Positions 12,661-21,712 of a stretch of DNA of 64,000 bases are shown one piece after another. Made by a program: the position numbers and the translations under genes. This DNA is from Knoxdaviesia capensis. Lineage: Eukaryota > Ascomycota > Sordariomycetes > Microascales > Gondwanamycetaceae. The notes beneath the pieces were generated by a model, which worked only from the letters and a program-made list of their open reading frames with translations, had not been told where the DNA came from and searched no databases. Location: positions 801,565-865,564 of the forward strand of contig LNGK01000006.1 in assembly GCA_001510575.1 (NCBI GenBank), read 5' to 3'. Within the stretch, counting starts at the first letter, position 1. The number at the start of each line of letters is the position of its first letter.

Positions 12661-14571
12661 AGGAATAAGCGAAGTAAACGCGTAGCGAGTATCGCTATAT
12701 ACGTATTAAACGTGGACGCCTCTTACTAATTACTTTATATTATATAGTAAGCTTTAAAACGCGTAATCTTATTATCCTTATTAAGCTTATACTTCTAAAC
12801 CTATTTAATTAGAATAACGCGCTAGTTACTTAAGTAAGGGATTACTTCCTACGTACCTTTACTCTCTAGCGAGGTTATCTTAGACTAACTAGCCTTAAGA
12901 AATTCTTTATTATATAGATAAGCTAATATCCTACGTTAGGATTTAGGCTCTAAGGCGTAAATATATAGAAAGCGAACTTTAAAAGAGGCCGCTATAGTAA
13001 AGGAAGCGTATAGTAGCTCGAAGAACTCCCGTAAGTCTAAGTAAGGTAGTAAGCTATACTCCTTAAATAGGAAAATATAAGCGCGATCCTCTATATTAAG
13101 TAGTAACTTAATAGCTTTAATAGTTACTAAGTTAACGTACTTAGTAAGGGGACGCCTATTTTACGGTAGTAATTAGCGCCGAGTAAGGAGCTTAAGTATA
13201 TTCTCTACCGATACTACGTAAGCTTATTCCGAAAGAATAAGTATTAGAGGCTTAGTAGATAAAGTAATAAAAAGGGTCTAACTACTTAATAGTAACGACT
13301 AACGTTAATTAAGCCGTAAGGCCTACTTATCCGCGTCCGCTATTAGCGCCGAAAGAGCTTAGTCTAAAGAAATAAGTATTAGAGACTTAGTAAGCCTTTC
13401 CTTAGTAACTAAGGAATTTACTTAAGTAGCGAGGGAATCCCTAGCGATATCTAGCGAAATAATAATATCGTTAACGTAATTAGTATTAGTAACTAGTCTT
13501 ATATTAAGAGATTCTAATAGAGTATATATACGAGGGTATTTAAGCTTTAAAATAATTAAAGGTATAGATTACGTAAACTAGGGTATTATTATAATACCTA
13601 TAGAAGATATTAGGCTAGGGGTACGCTCGATAGAATTCCTAATAGAGGAGGCGTATACCCTTAAAAGTATAGAAGATAAGGCTAAGGGATAAACTATAAC
13701 GTATAGCGTATATAGCGTTAAAGGGTATTACGGGCCTTATCCCGATAAGAGGTTTACTTCTAACGTAAATAGACGCTAAGAAGTAGTAGTCTAATCGTTA
13801 ACCGCCTTAGATAAGGCTAGCTAAGAAGCCGATATCTAACTAAATAACGGTATAGAAAGTCTTTTAGAGTACTAAACGCCTTTATTAATATATTTAAAGA
13901 AAGGTAGGGAGTCTACCTAAGAATAGAGGTTAGGGATCTCTAAGATTTAAGCGAGCTTAAGAGCTTTAGCTAGCGAATACTCTTCCTAAGGCGTAGTCTT
14001 ATTATAGAAAAGGCGCTTATTAAAGCGGACGTTACGCGTATTAATAACCTTATTAAGAATAAGGATCTAGATTCGAAAGATATTATATATAATATAGCTA
14101 ACTAAATAGCTAATATACGTACGAGGGGAAGCCTTATACTAATAGCGATCCTATCTAAGTTCCTAACGCGCCTAAAGAAGATAGGCTTTATAGCTATACG
14201 CGTAGACGCTACGTTAGTTATTAATAAGATATACTATACGCTTTTTAAAACGCTTTAAGGGAAAGGAAATATATAATATATAGTAGGTAACGAGCTAAGA
14301 CGATAGTATCTAATTTAGTAAGCGTTAAGAATAACGCTAAATCGGCGTTATATTATATAAATATATAATAACGTAGATAATCTCGCTAAGGAGTTTACTT
14401 AGTAGTTAAGAACCCGCGAGTATTTTTATATATTTATTAAAGATAAGTTAACTTACTCGCTTAACGAGCCTATTAGGCTTATAAGTATATGGTAGAGAGT
14501 ACTTAAGGATAATATTATTATTTTTAATAAACGTTTACTATAAAGATTAAGTAAAACCTTCTTTATTAACT

Positions 14572-14723
14572 ATACTAGCTTTATTATCTATATAAATATA
14601 GATAATAGGAATACCGAACTAGCGCTTAATACGCGCTACGAACGCCTTAGTATTAGAGATAGACTTAGGTACGGTCTTTAATACCTAAAGAAATACCGCT
14701 ATAAACCCCGAAAATTCGTCTAC
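14572..14723 (-). pseudogene. Copia integrase core remnant
   Basis: The minus-strand reading gives VDEFSGFIAVFL at 14688-14723, followed by a stretch ending in a 'IDN.A' motif near 14572-14600. These correspond to the first and second catalytic-Asp segments of the retroviral-type integrase core (D...D). Stops in the frame are TAG/TAA where Trp or Gln is expected. Confidence 0.8.
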
Positions 14724-16954
14724 TTAGATTTATACCTAATTATATCTACCGCTAGTAAGTAGATAGAAAAGATTAATACCTAAGCGCTTAAACGGTCTTA
14801 CGGCCTTATATATAGTAAATAAATAATTAATTACCTATATAGCGCTAGATAGAGTATACGAAATATACTCTAAAAGCTTCGGTACGCTATTAAATAGCTT
14901 AACGTTAATCTACTTAAGAATATACTTAAACGTAGTTTTACTTATATAACTAATACGTAAGTACTAAATAGTAATAGTTATATTACGAGGAATCGTACTC
15001 TTATATCGGCCTAAGAGATAAACTAGCGAAGGCTTTAAATTATAAGTAATACTAGCGAGCGATATATAATAAATAACGCTTACTAGTAATATATTATCTA
15101 CTTTCTCTATATAAAGTAGATTACTATTAAAAGGGAGCTCCTTAATAACGGTAAGTACCCCTAAGCGAGTAATACGTAAGGTATTATTAAAGCCGTTATA
15201 CTATACTCCGCTTACGCGAAGTATCTTCTAACTAACTATATTAAAATAAAAACCCTTAACGAGAGTAACCCTATTTAAATATAGGTTAGCTACTTTACTA
15301 GAGGGAAGCTTAAAATAACTAGTAAGCACGCGCTTACCTTAGGCCGCGATTAGAAAAGAGCTAGGACTAACGTAGATAGCCTTACCTAGCTTTATATAAA
15401 CGACTTTAGTTAGGAGATTAACGTCGTTAATAATATATAGCGTAGAACTACTATTAAGGATAGTAGAGTTCCGGAAACGCGAATAGCCGCTTATATAAGT
15501 AGTAGATAAAACTACGGCTTACTTAGGCGTAGGCTAAAAAATAATAGCTCCTACCTAATATTTATTATTAAGTATAGTATTAGAGGAGGGAACGGGTAGG
15601 GTAGGCGCTATACTCGTTAAAGAAGAAGAAGCGGAAGTAAAAGCCCTCTACGAGGTTAAGCGGTTACCGCGACCTCGGGAATTACCTCTCTTAGAATTAC
15701 TCTACTACTTAGAGGGCTCGGACGAGTACTTAGTAGGGATAAGGCGTTCTAGTTAGTAACTTATAGCGTAGAGTATATCTAAGCCTTCTTACTACTTAAA
15801 AGTAAGACGGACTATAGAGGTAAGCTTATATAAAGGGGTCTTTACTATAACGTATTTACTTATTATATAATAAAATATAAAGTAGTATCGAAAATTAAAG
15901 AAATAAGTCGCTCTTAAGACGTAGAAGTATTTAATTAGCGTAGAAGAAGTAGCTAGGAATAGCTACTAACTACCCGCTTAACTAGTAGTAGCTATAGTAA
16001 CGTTAAAGCTTATATAAGTATCTATAAGATATATAATAAGCGTATAAGAGATATTATCGAAGCTAAAATTAGGTTTAACTTAGCGGATAGGAAATTTATT
16101 AGATAAATATTTACTAAATTCTAGGTCTATATTACTATTAAGAATATCGATTAGGTCTTATAGTACGACCTAGCTATCTTAAATAAGCTAAAGATACGGC
16201 GCGCGAAGACGCGCTTAGACTATTCGCTAGGACTTAACTTAATAGACTAAGTCGCTAATAGTTCTAGCTATAGTAAGGACTATACGATAAGTATTAAAAA
16301 TACTTAGTATATCCTTAATCGCGTTTTAATTATATACTTTACGAAGGTATAAGAGTATATATCGCGGGATATAGTCGCCTATACCCTAGGGATAGGAATC
16401 GAACGCCTTAACGTACGTAAGGTCTATTAACGAAACGCGTATTATATCTAGGAGTATAATATATATCGGATTAGGGCTTACTTAGGAAGACGCGAGCCTA
16501 ATATTAGACTCGAGACCTTTACGGACGACCTTACGAATAAATTCGTAATATATTAGCTTAGACGCGTACTCTACTTTAACGTATAGATAATCGGTAACGG
16601 CTTAGTTATATACTTCCTTACGCGTTCAAGTAATAAGAGGGTTAATAGCTAGCGCGTACGCGTTTAGGTCCCTATTAGGGTTAACGTACTACTAGACGCT
16701 ATATTAAGCTAACTAAGCTTCTATAGTATCGATCTACGGGAACTACTTATTAGAAGATAAGAGCTTCGGAAGTATAGAGGATACGGTAGGCGTAGCCTAT
16801 AGAGCGTTAGGGACGTAAGAGGATATCGCGTATAGATAAGGTAATTATTTGAGAATAAGATAACTAGATAAAATAACTTAAAAGTTAGATATTTAAGTAA
16901 AAAAAATTAATAACTTATCGTTAACGGGAAGTTTCTAGATACTAATATAAATCT

Positions 16955-17222
16955 NNNNNNNNNNNNNNNNNNNNNNNNNNNNNNNNNNNNNNNNNNNNNN
17001 NNNNNNNNNNNNNNNNNNNNNNNNNNNNNNNNNNNNNNNNNNNNNNNNNNNNNNNNNNNNNNNNNNNNNNNNNNNNNNNNNNNNNNNNNNNNNNNNNNNN
17101 NNNNNNNNNNNNNNNNNNNNNNNNNNNNNNNNNNNNNNNNNNNNNNNNNNNNNNNNNNNNNNNNNNNNNNNNNNNNNNNNNNNNNNNNNNNNNNNNNNNN
17201 NNNNNNNNNNNNNNNNNNNNNN
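16955..17222. other. Assembly gap (N run)
   Basis: A run of 268 N joins the RIP-mutated block to a 23-base poly-A tract at 17223-17245, after which normal-composition DNA resumes. The true right boundary of the retrotransposon is hidden here. Confidence 1.
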
Positions 17223-17566
17223 AAAAAAAAAAAAAAAAAAAAAAAGACACACATTACGTGCGGGTTCTCTCTTTTTTCCCTCGCCTTTTTCGACTTACTG
17301 GGCATTCTCCAAGCCACACTCTCTCCGTCGCTGATGTTCTGGGCGGCTGTACTGTGTGTCTACATGCGCGTATAGAGTGCATACATCACATCACCCTTCG
17401 AACATGCCAGCCACTCCTGGACTGCGCCTGCGGCAGTCTCCATTGTTCGCCCGTATAACCGTTCTGGGTGGATAGGGCAGACAGGGATTTCCCGGGTGTC
17501 TTGCGTCTTCTTTCTCTCGTCTCTTTGGTCTCTTTCGTTTCTGCTTCTCCTTCTCCATAATCTTTG

Positions 17567-17567
<1 letters not shown>

Positions 17568-17601
<34 letters not shown>
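17568..17601. repeat. (TG)n microsatellite
   Basis: TG run of about 17 units, the longest dinucleotide repeat in the window. Confidence 0.95.
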
Positions 17602-17602
<1 letters not shown>

Positions 17603-17974
17603 ATGGCTGGACTTGACTTTCAACGTCCCACACGTCGTGCATTTCTTCGTCCCTGGTGTCTTGCAGAAACAGTCATTTGTCCCCCGTCCATACACTTCCA
17701 CCGAACTCGACCTCTTCCCTCCCTCAGACATCCGATGCCGACGCGAAACCAGTCTCTGCTTAAACTGCCGCGCGTGCCGGAACACGGGGATACGGGAATT
17801 CGAACTGGACTGCACAGTTCGGGGTTCTCGCCGCGCGGTGTCCTGGTCGTACGACTCTCTCCTCGGGGATAGCAGACCCCGCTGATACCGGCCTCCACCA
17901 AAGTTCTAGCTGGACGACTACGAGATCTCGCTGGATTGGTGTATGGATAAATGTCCCGCGACAAACAGGGATCG

Positions 17975-17992
17975 GAGAGAGAGAGAGAGAGA
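17975..17992. repeat. (GA)n microsatellite
   Basis: GA run of about 9 units in gene-free DNA. Confidence 0.85.
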
Positions 17993-18765
17993 TGCTGGGC
18001 TTCAGGGTTCGCCGGGCCCGGGCTGACTCGCTTGTTGATCTCGCTGCGTAGAACATGTGAAGTTTCGTCCGGAAGCTCATCACCGTATTTCTTCTCCGTC
18101 TGTACTTGCCCTTCGTGGTGGATGGAAGGCCGTAAACCATAGAAATAGCCGGTGTAGACTTGTCGTAGTTAGCGACCAGCTGAGGACGTCACTGGCCGAA
18201 GCTTGCAGACAACTTCACGACATTTGAATACTAACATGCTTGTATGCCCCATACAATGGATTCCACCTGGCTTGGAGTGCAGTTGGACTTTCAAAGATAA
18301 GGGACATCCTGAATCGTGTGCTGCATGAAGCGATGTGCCTTTGTGCAACAAACAGCCTCGCGATCTTATCTCGACGGGTATGTACTACTTGCTGCGGAGA
18401 CTCGACTCGAGAGGTGATGCGTGGACCCGACATGAAAGAAAGAAAAAAAGTAAGAAACTAAAGTGTATGTCCGGGAAGTGTAGTCGCCGCGCCATTTCCT
18501 CTCTGGTCGTAATCGTGGGCTACCTCCCGCCAGATACAGACAGCGGACGTGAGGAGGGTCTGGAAAGCTCTAGGGGAACTTGCTGGACTCCTGACAGGTT
18601 CCGCACTTTGTGTGCACGACTCCGATTCGCGCTTTTGGCTTTTCTTTTCTCCGCCCTTCTCCTCCTGGGATCTGGATACAGTTTTCCCACGGTCGTCGTG
18701 GGGATCGAGGTCGTAACCTTTTTTCGTTTTTTTGCGTGTGTGGATGGGCCAAGCGGTGACATGTC

Positions 18766-18780
18766 CACACACACACACAC
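18766..18780. repeat. (CA)n microsatellite
   Basis: CA run of about 7 units in gene-free DNA. Confidence 0.85.
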
Positions 18781-19184
18781 ATGCACGACGTCTAAATTGT
18801 GGAAAAGAGACAAAGAGGGAAACTGGGTGACCGAGGAAAACAAGACAGACAGGCGGACAGACGCAGGGAGGGCGCTGGTTGGGCATGGAAGCAGACAGAA
18901 GCCGGTCGGGAGAGTCGTGCCGCACACCTCTCAAAACACTCTCTTTCACCCACAAAGCATCCACGTATGCGCACTTGCCACTGACCACCGAGAGTCCGCC
19001 CGGACATCGGACCCAACTGACGAGGCCACTGCTCTCCCCTCTCCCCTCGCATCGACGAACTGGCCTGCGTTCATGCTATCGCCGATCATCGTCTTCTCGG
19101 TGCCCCTCCCCCCTCCCCCCTCCACTCACCCATATTCCCGCGTGTCTGTTGGTTGGCCGCTATTGGCGGCTGGTGGCCGAGCGG

Positions 19185-19211
19185 CACACACACACACACA
19201 CACACACACAC
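19185..19211. repeat. (CA)n microsatellite
   Basis: CA run of about 13 units, about 800 bases from the end of the mS41 gene. Confidence 0.95.
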
Positions 19212-20019
19212 TGGCTCTAATGCTGAACCATGGAAGCGAGGGGGTGGAGAGCAGCAGAGGGGCGAACCAAAGGGGCCATCGTCGCTTTTGGATGGAGCTT
19301 GTCTGTGAGTTTTGCGCCCGCAGACGCCAACCTGGCAAAAGGCCATAACTGGGTGTTGGGTACCACTCTGGACGGGTACAGATTCGTTGAGCTCTCTAAC
19401 AGCCCCCCCTCCCCCCTTGGGCACTTTTGGAGATCCCTCCCTCCTTCACTCTGTGCCTCTCCCGCTGTCTCGCGTCTCCTCGCTCCCAGACACTCGGAAT
19501 AAGCAGCTGTGGTGGCCAATGTGTGTATACCACGGAACTGCCAGCCTGGGAGAAAACAGTAGGAAGAAGGAAGATAGGGGTCTTCGCTTCTTGCGATTGC
19601 CACCCCGATGGTCACACAAGAACTTCTCCGGCACGGTAAGATATATGGGACAGGGGGGATGGAACACAACAGGCTATTCGATTGAAGTAAGGAACGAAAT
19701 GGGTTTATAAATATAGTAGCACACGTATAGCTTTACAAGTATATAACGTACATGATGGTAAGACTCGTACACCTCAGGCCACTGAAGCGGTGGCCAACCA
19801 GAACAGACAGAAAAAGGAGAGAAAAAGCAAGATAACAAACCAAGAGAAAATATGACACGTCTAGGGCTGAAATAAGGGTTGCAGACCTGAAAAGAAAAGC
19901 TTGGGAGGGCGTATCTGCACGGGATACCATCTAGTGCTGCCAAGCGGATGTGGTCGTATGTCTCTGCGAGGGTTGTTGGATGCCTCCGGGGGGTGTGTGG
20001 TTGTGACTGCGTTGGCGTA

Positions 20020-20826
20020 TCACCGGGCTCCCTCCTCAGTCTCGCGCTGGGCCTTGCGCTCAGCGATACGGCGCTTGAAGCGGACTTCGGCCTGTCTGCG
20101 CTCGCCGCCATCGACCTTCTGGCCCTGACGGAACTCCCACATACCGTCGACGATGTGCACCTGGGCGGTGTTCTTGCCGAGCGGCAGCGCGAACGGGCCG
20201 GTGATGGTGCGAGCGCCGGCCACGCGGTAGCCGTGCGGGATGACCATGTCGGCGGCGGCAGCGGCGGGAGCTCCAGTGGCGTCGGCCGGCACGTTGACCA
20301 CGGCCTTGTGGTCGGTGGCCAGGTCGTGGTGGATGGACAGCAGCGCCTTGCCGTCCTGCACGTGGGCGAAGTCGCCGCCGGGGCCGAACTTGCCGCGGCG
20401 GTAGCGGTCGAGCCACTGCAGCAGGTAGCGGCGCGAGCGCGCCGGCTCGACGCCGAGGTCGCGCAGCTGCTCGGACGACATGCCGAACATGTGCTCCCAC
20501 GACTCGAACTTGGGCGCGTACTGGCGGAGGTTGCGGCCGATCACCCGCAGGAACGAGTCGACGTCGGGCACGATGGGCAGCGGCGGCGGCGCGGGGCGCG
20601 TGCGGGCTGTCTGGCGCGCGGCGACTGCCGCCGTGCTGTGGAAGCCGCGGGCCGCGGCGCACACGCTGAGGGGCGTGTGTGTTATCGAGGCGTGTAGCCG
20701 AGCTCTGGTGGATGTGTGCAGGCTGTGTGCTCGTGTTGTTGCCGTTGCTGCTAGCGACTGTCGGGGGATCGAGGAGGATATCGAGGCTCGCACGGGGGCG
20801 GCTCTGAGGAGGCGGGTGAATCGCAT
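20020..20826 (-). CDS. FYV4: Mitochondrial small ribosomal subunit protein mS41 (IGR/Fyv4)
   Basis: A single exon of 268 aa. Residues about 85-150 carry the IGR motif domain: 'FLRVIGRNLRQYAPKFESW' followed by a stretch containing 'LRDLGVEPARSRRYLLQW'. This is the SAM-like fold of yeast Fyv4, now known as mitoribosomal small-subunit protein mS41. The N-terminus is rich in Arg, Ser and Ala with no acidic residues for about 60 residues, as in a mitochondrial presequence. I chose the ATG at 20826 (MRFTRLLRAAP) because it gives a typical presequence. The frame stays open to an ATG at 20883, which would add 19 residues of less typical composition. The C-terminal half has a basic tail rich in Arg, Lys and Glu. 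It is divergent from the IRC20-type gene, with an 886-base shared upstream region. Family assignment is strong; direct evidence is the IGR motif only. Confidence 0.88.
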   Translation of the reverse strand: MRFTRLLRAAPVRASISSSIPRQSLAATATTRAHSLHTSTRARLHASITHTPLSVCAAARGFHSTAAVAARQTARTRPAPPPLPIVPDVDSFLRVIGRNLRQYAPKFESWEHMFGMSSEQLRDLGVEPARSRRYLLQWLDRYRRGKFGPGGDFAHVQDGKALLSIHHDLATDHKAVVNVPADATGAPAAAAADMVIPHGYRVAGARTITGPFALPLGKNTAQVHIVDGMWEFRQGQKVDGGERRQAEVRFKRRIAERKAQRETEEGAR

Positions 20827-21712
20827 GGTGACTGGAGGAAAAGCTGAAAGCCAATTAGTATCAGTAGAGCATATGGAAGCCAATTGAGTGGTGTGGTACT
20901 ACCCATCGAGGCCACACGGGAAAACACCTACCAAATTCTGGGGAAGGGGGAAGAAAGGAGCACACACACACAAACGCCGAACAGCTCCCGGATTACCAAA
21001 GACAGGCAATTCAAAATGAATGAGAAAGAACGAGCAGTACAAGAATCAATTTAAAAAAACCAAAACACGGCACAGCCAGCTTTTCCGGGTAACCTGGCAG
21101 GAAATAGAGTGATGCTGAAGTCAGAGGAGTGTCTGGGTGCATTGAATCTCCCACACACTCAAAAATTTGAAGCTGTCACCATTTTTCCTGCGCGTCAGAA
21201 TTGCCGGCATTTACCCGAACGGGACCTGGCTCCACCCGAAATTATGGATCTGAGCTGCGGAGATAAGATAAGATAAGATACTGAGAGGCTATGTGAAATT
21301 CCAGGCACCATCCGCCACCAAAAAACATATAAGCGAATGTGCATTTTCCAGGCAACAAGAAGTCCTATTTCGCCTTGTTTTTCTCGTGCTGCAAACAAGG
21401 GTCTCTCTGACAGGCTATATTTGATTCCTGTGTGCGTTATGTTTTCTTTTCTACATTTCTTTTTTTTTTTTTCTTTTTTATTTCATTCCCTCCCTTTTTC
21501 CTCTTTCATCTACATATGCACTCCTTTCCCCCTCTTTCTTTTCCCCTCGTTGCCTTTCTTCTTCTTTCATCCCCCCATAACGACTCCTGGATGTAATTCG
21601 ATCCGGTCTCGGCTTTCTTCGCCCTACTCGTCCCCATTATTCACTGTTCCACTCTTCTTTGCACTTCCGTTTGCTCTAGGGTTATTCCTCTAGAGGGGCA
21701 GTGCTGATAAGG
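20827..21712. promoter_or_regulatory. Divergent promoter region, mS41 / IRC20-type gene
   Basis: An 886-base upstream region shared by two divergent genes. It contains four overlapping GATA sites at 21262-21280 and a long pyrimidine-rich tract at about 21,450-21,680 just before the IRC20-type start, typical of a fungal 5' leader. No ORF of note. Confidence 0.65.
21262..21280 (+). promoter_or_regulatory. Tandem GATA-factor sites
   Basis: GATAAGATAAGATAAGATA: four GATA cores at 5-base spacing, three with the preferred GATAAG context. Fungal GATA factors (AreA/Nit2, the SreA iron regulator, White Collar proteins) bind such cores, often in pairs. It lies about 430 bases upstream of the IRC20-type start and 440 bases from the mS41 start. 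It could also be a simple pentamer repeat. Confidence 0.55.

Larger units (their letters stand above)
9999..16954 (-). mobile_element. RIP-degenerated Ty1/copia retrotransposon
   Basis: An AT-rich block that starts abruptly and ends in an assembly gap. From about 10,136 onward I counted only four CA or TG dinucleotides in roughly 6.8 kb, while CpG and CpT remain common. This is the CpA-to-TpA signature of repeat-induced point mutation. Reading the minus strand and allowing C-to-T and G-to-A changes, remnants appear in the order integrase (about 14.7-14.57 kb), reverse transcriptase (about 12.65-12.35 kb) and RNase H (about 11.8-11.65 kb). Integrase before reverse transcriptase is the Ty1/copia order. 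No frame is open and the element is dead. The left end may be TGTTAATTC at 9,999, where mutation is lighter (9,999-10,135), as might be expected of an LTR edge. The right LTR, if present, lies in the gap. Confidence 0.88.
17223..20019. other. Gene-free region right of the transposon
   Basis: Normal-composition DNA with abundant CpA/TpG and no supportable gene. A 337-codon frame at 18335-19348 begins at a non-ATG codon, crosses two CA microsatellites and has no domain, so I do not call it. The left part (17,250-17,780) is pyrimidine-rich on the plus strand. The stretch at 19,680-20,019 is likely the 3' flank of the mS41 gene. Confidence 0.6.

Noticed and set aside
16890..16954. Possible retrotransposon primer-binding site resembling a tRNA 3' end complement
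   Set aside because: The match on the minus strand (TAGTATCTAGA) is partial and RIP-altered, and the adjacent LTR is lost in the gap.
17790..17830. TTCGAA-containing stretch resembling a tRNA T-arm
   Set aside because: No matching stems, anticodon arm or acceptor stem around it.
18335..19348. 337-codon plus-strand ORF
   Set aside because: Non-ATG start and Thr-His repeats from CA microsatellites; no domain.
19948..20697. 249-codon ORF antisense to mS41
   Set aside because: Shadow of a GC-rich coding strand; Ala/Val/Gly/Arg-rich with no motif.
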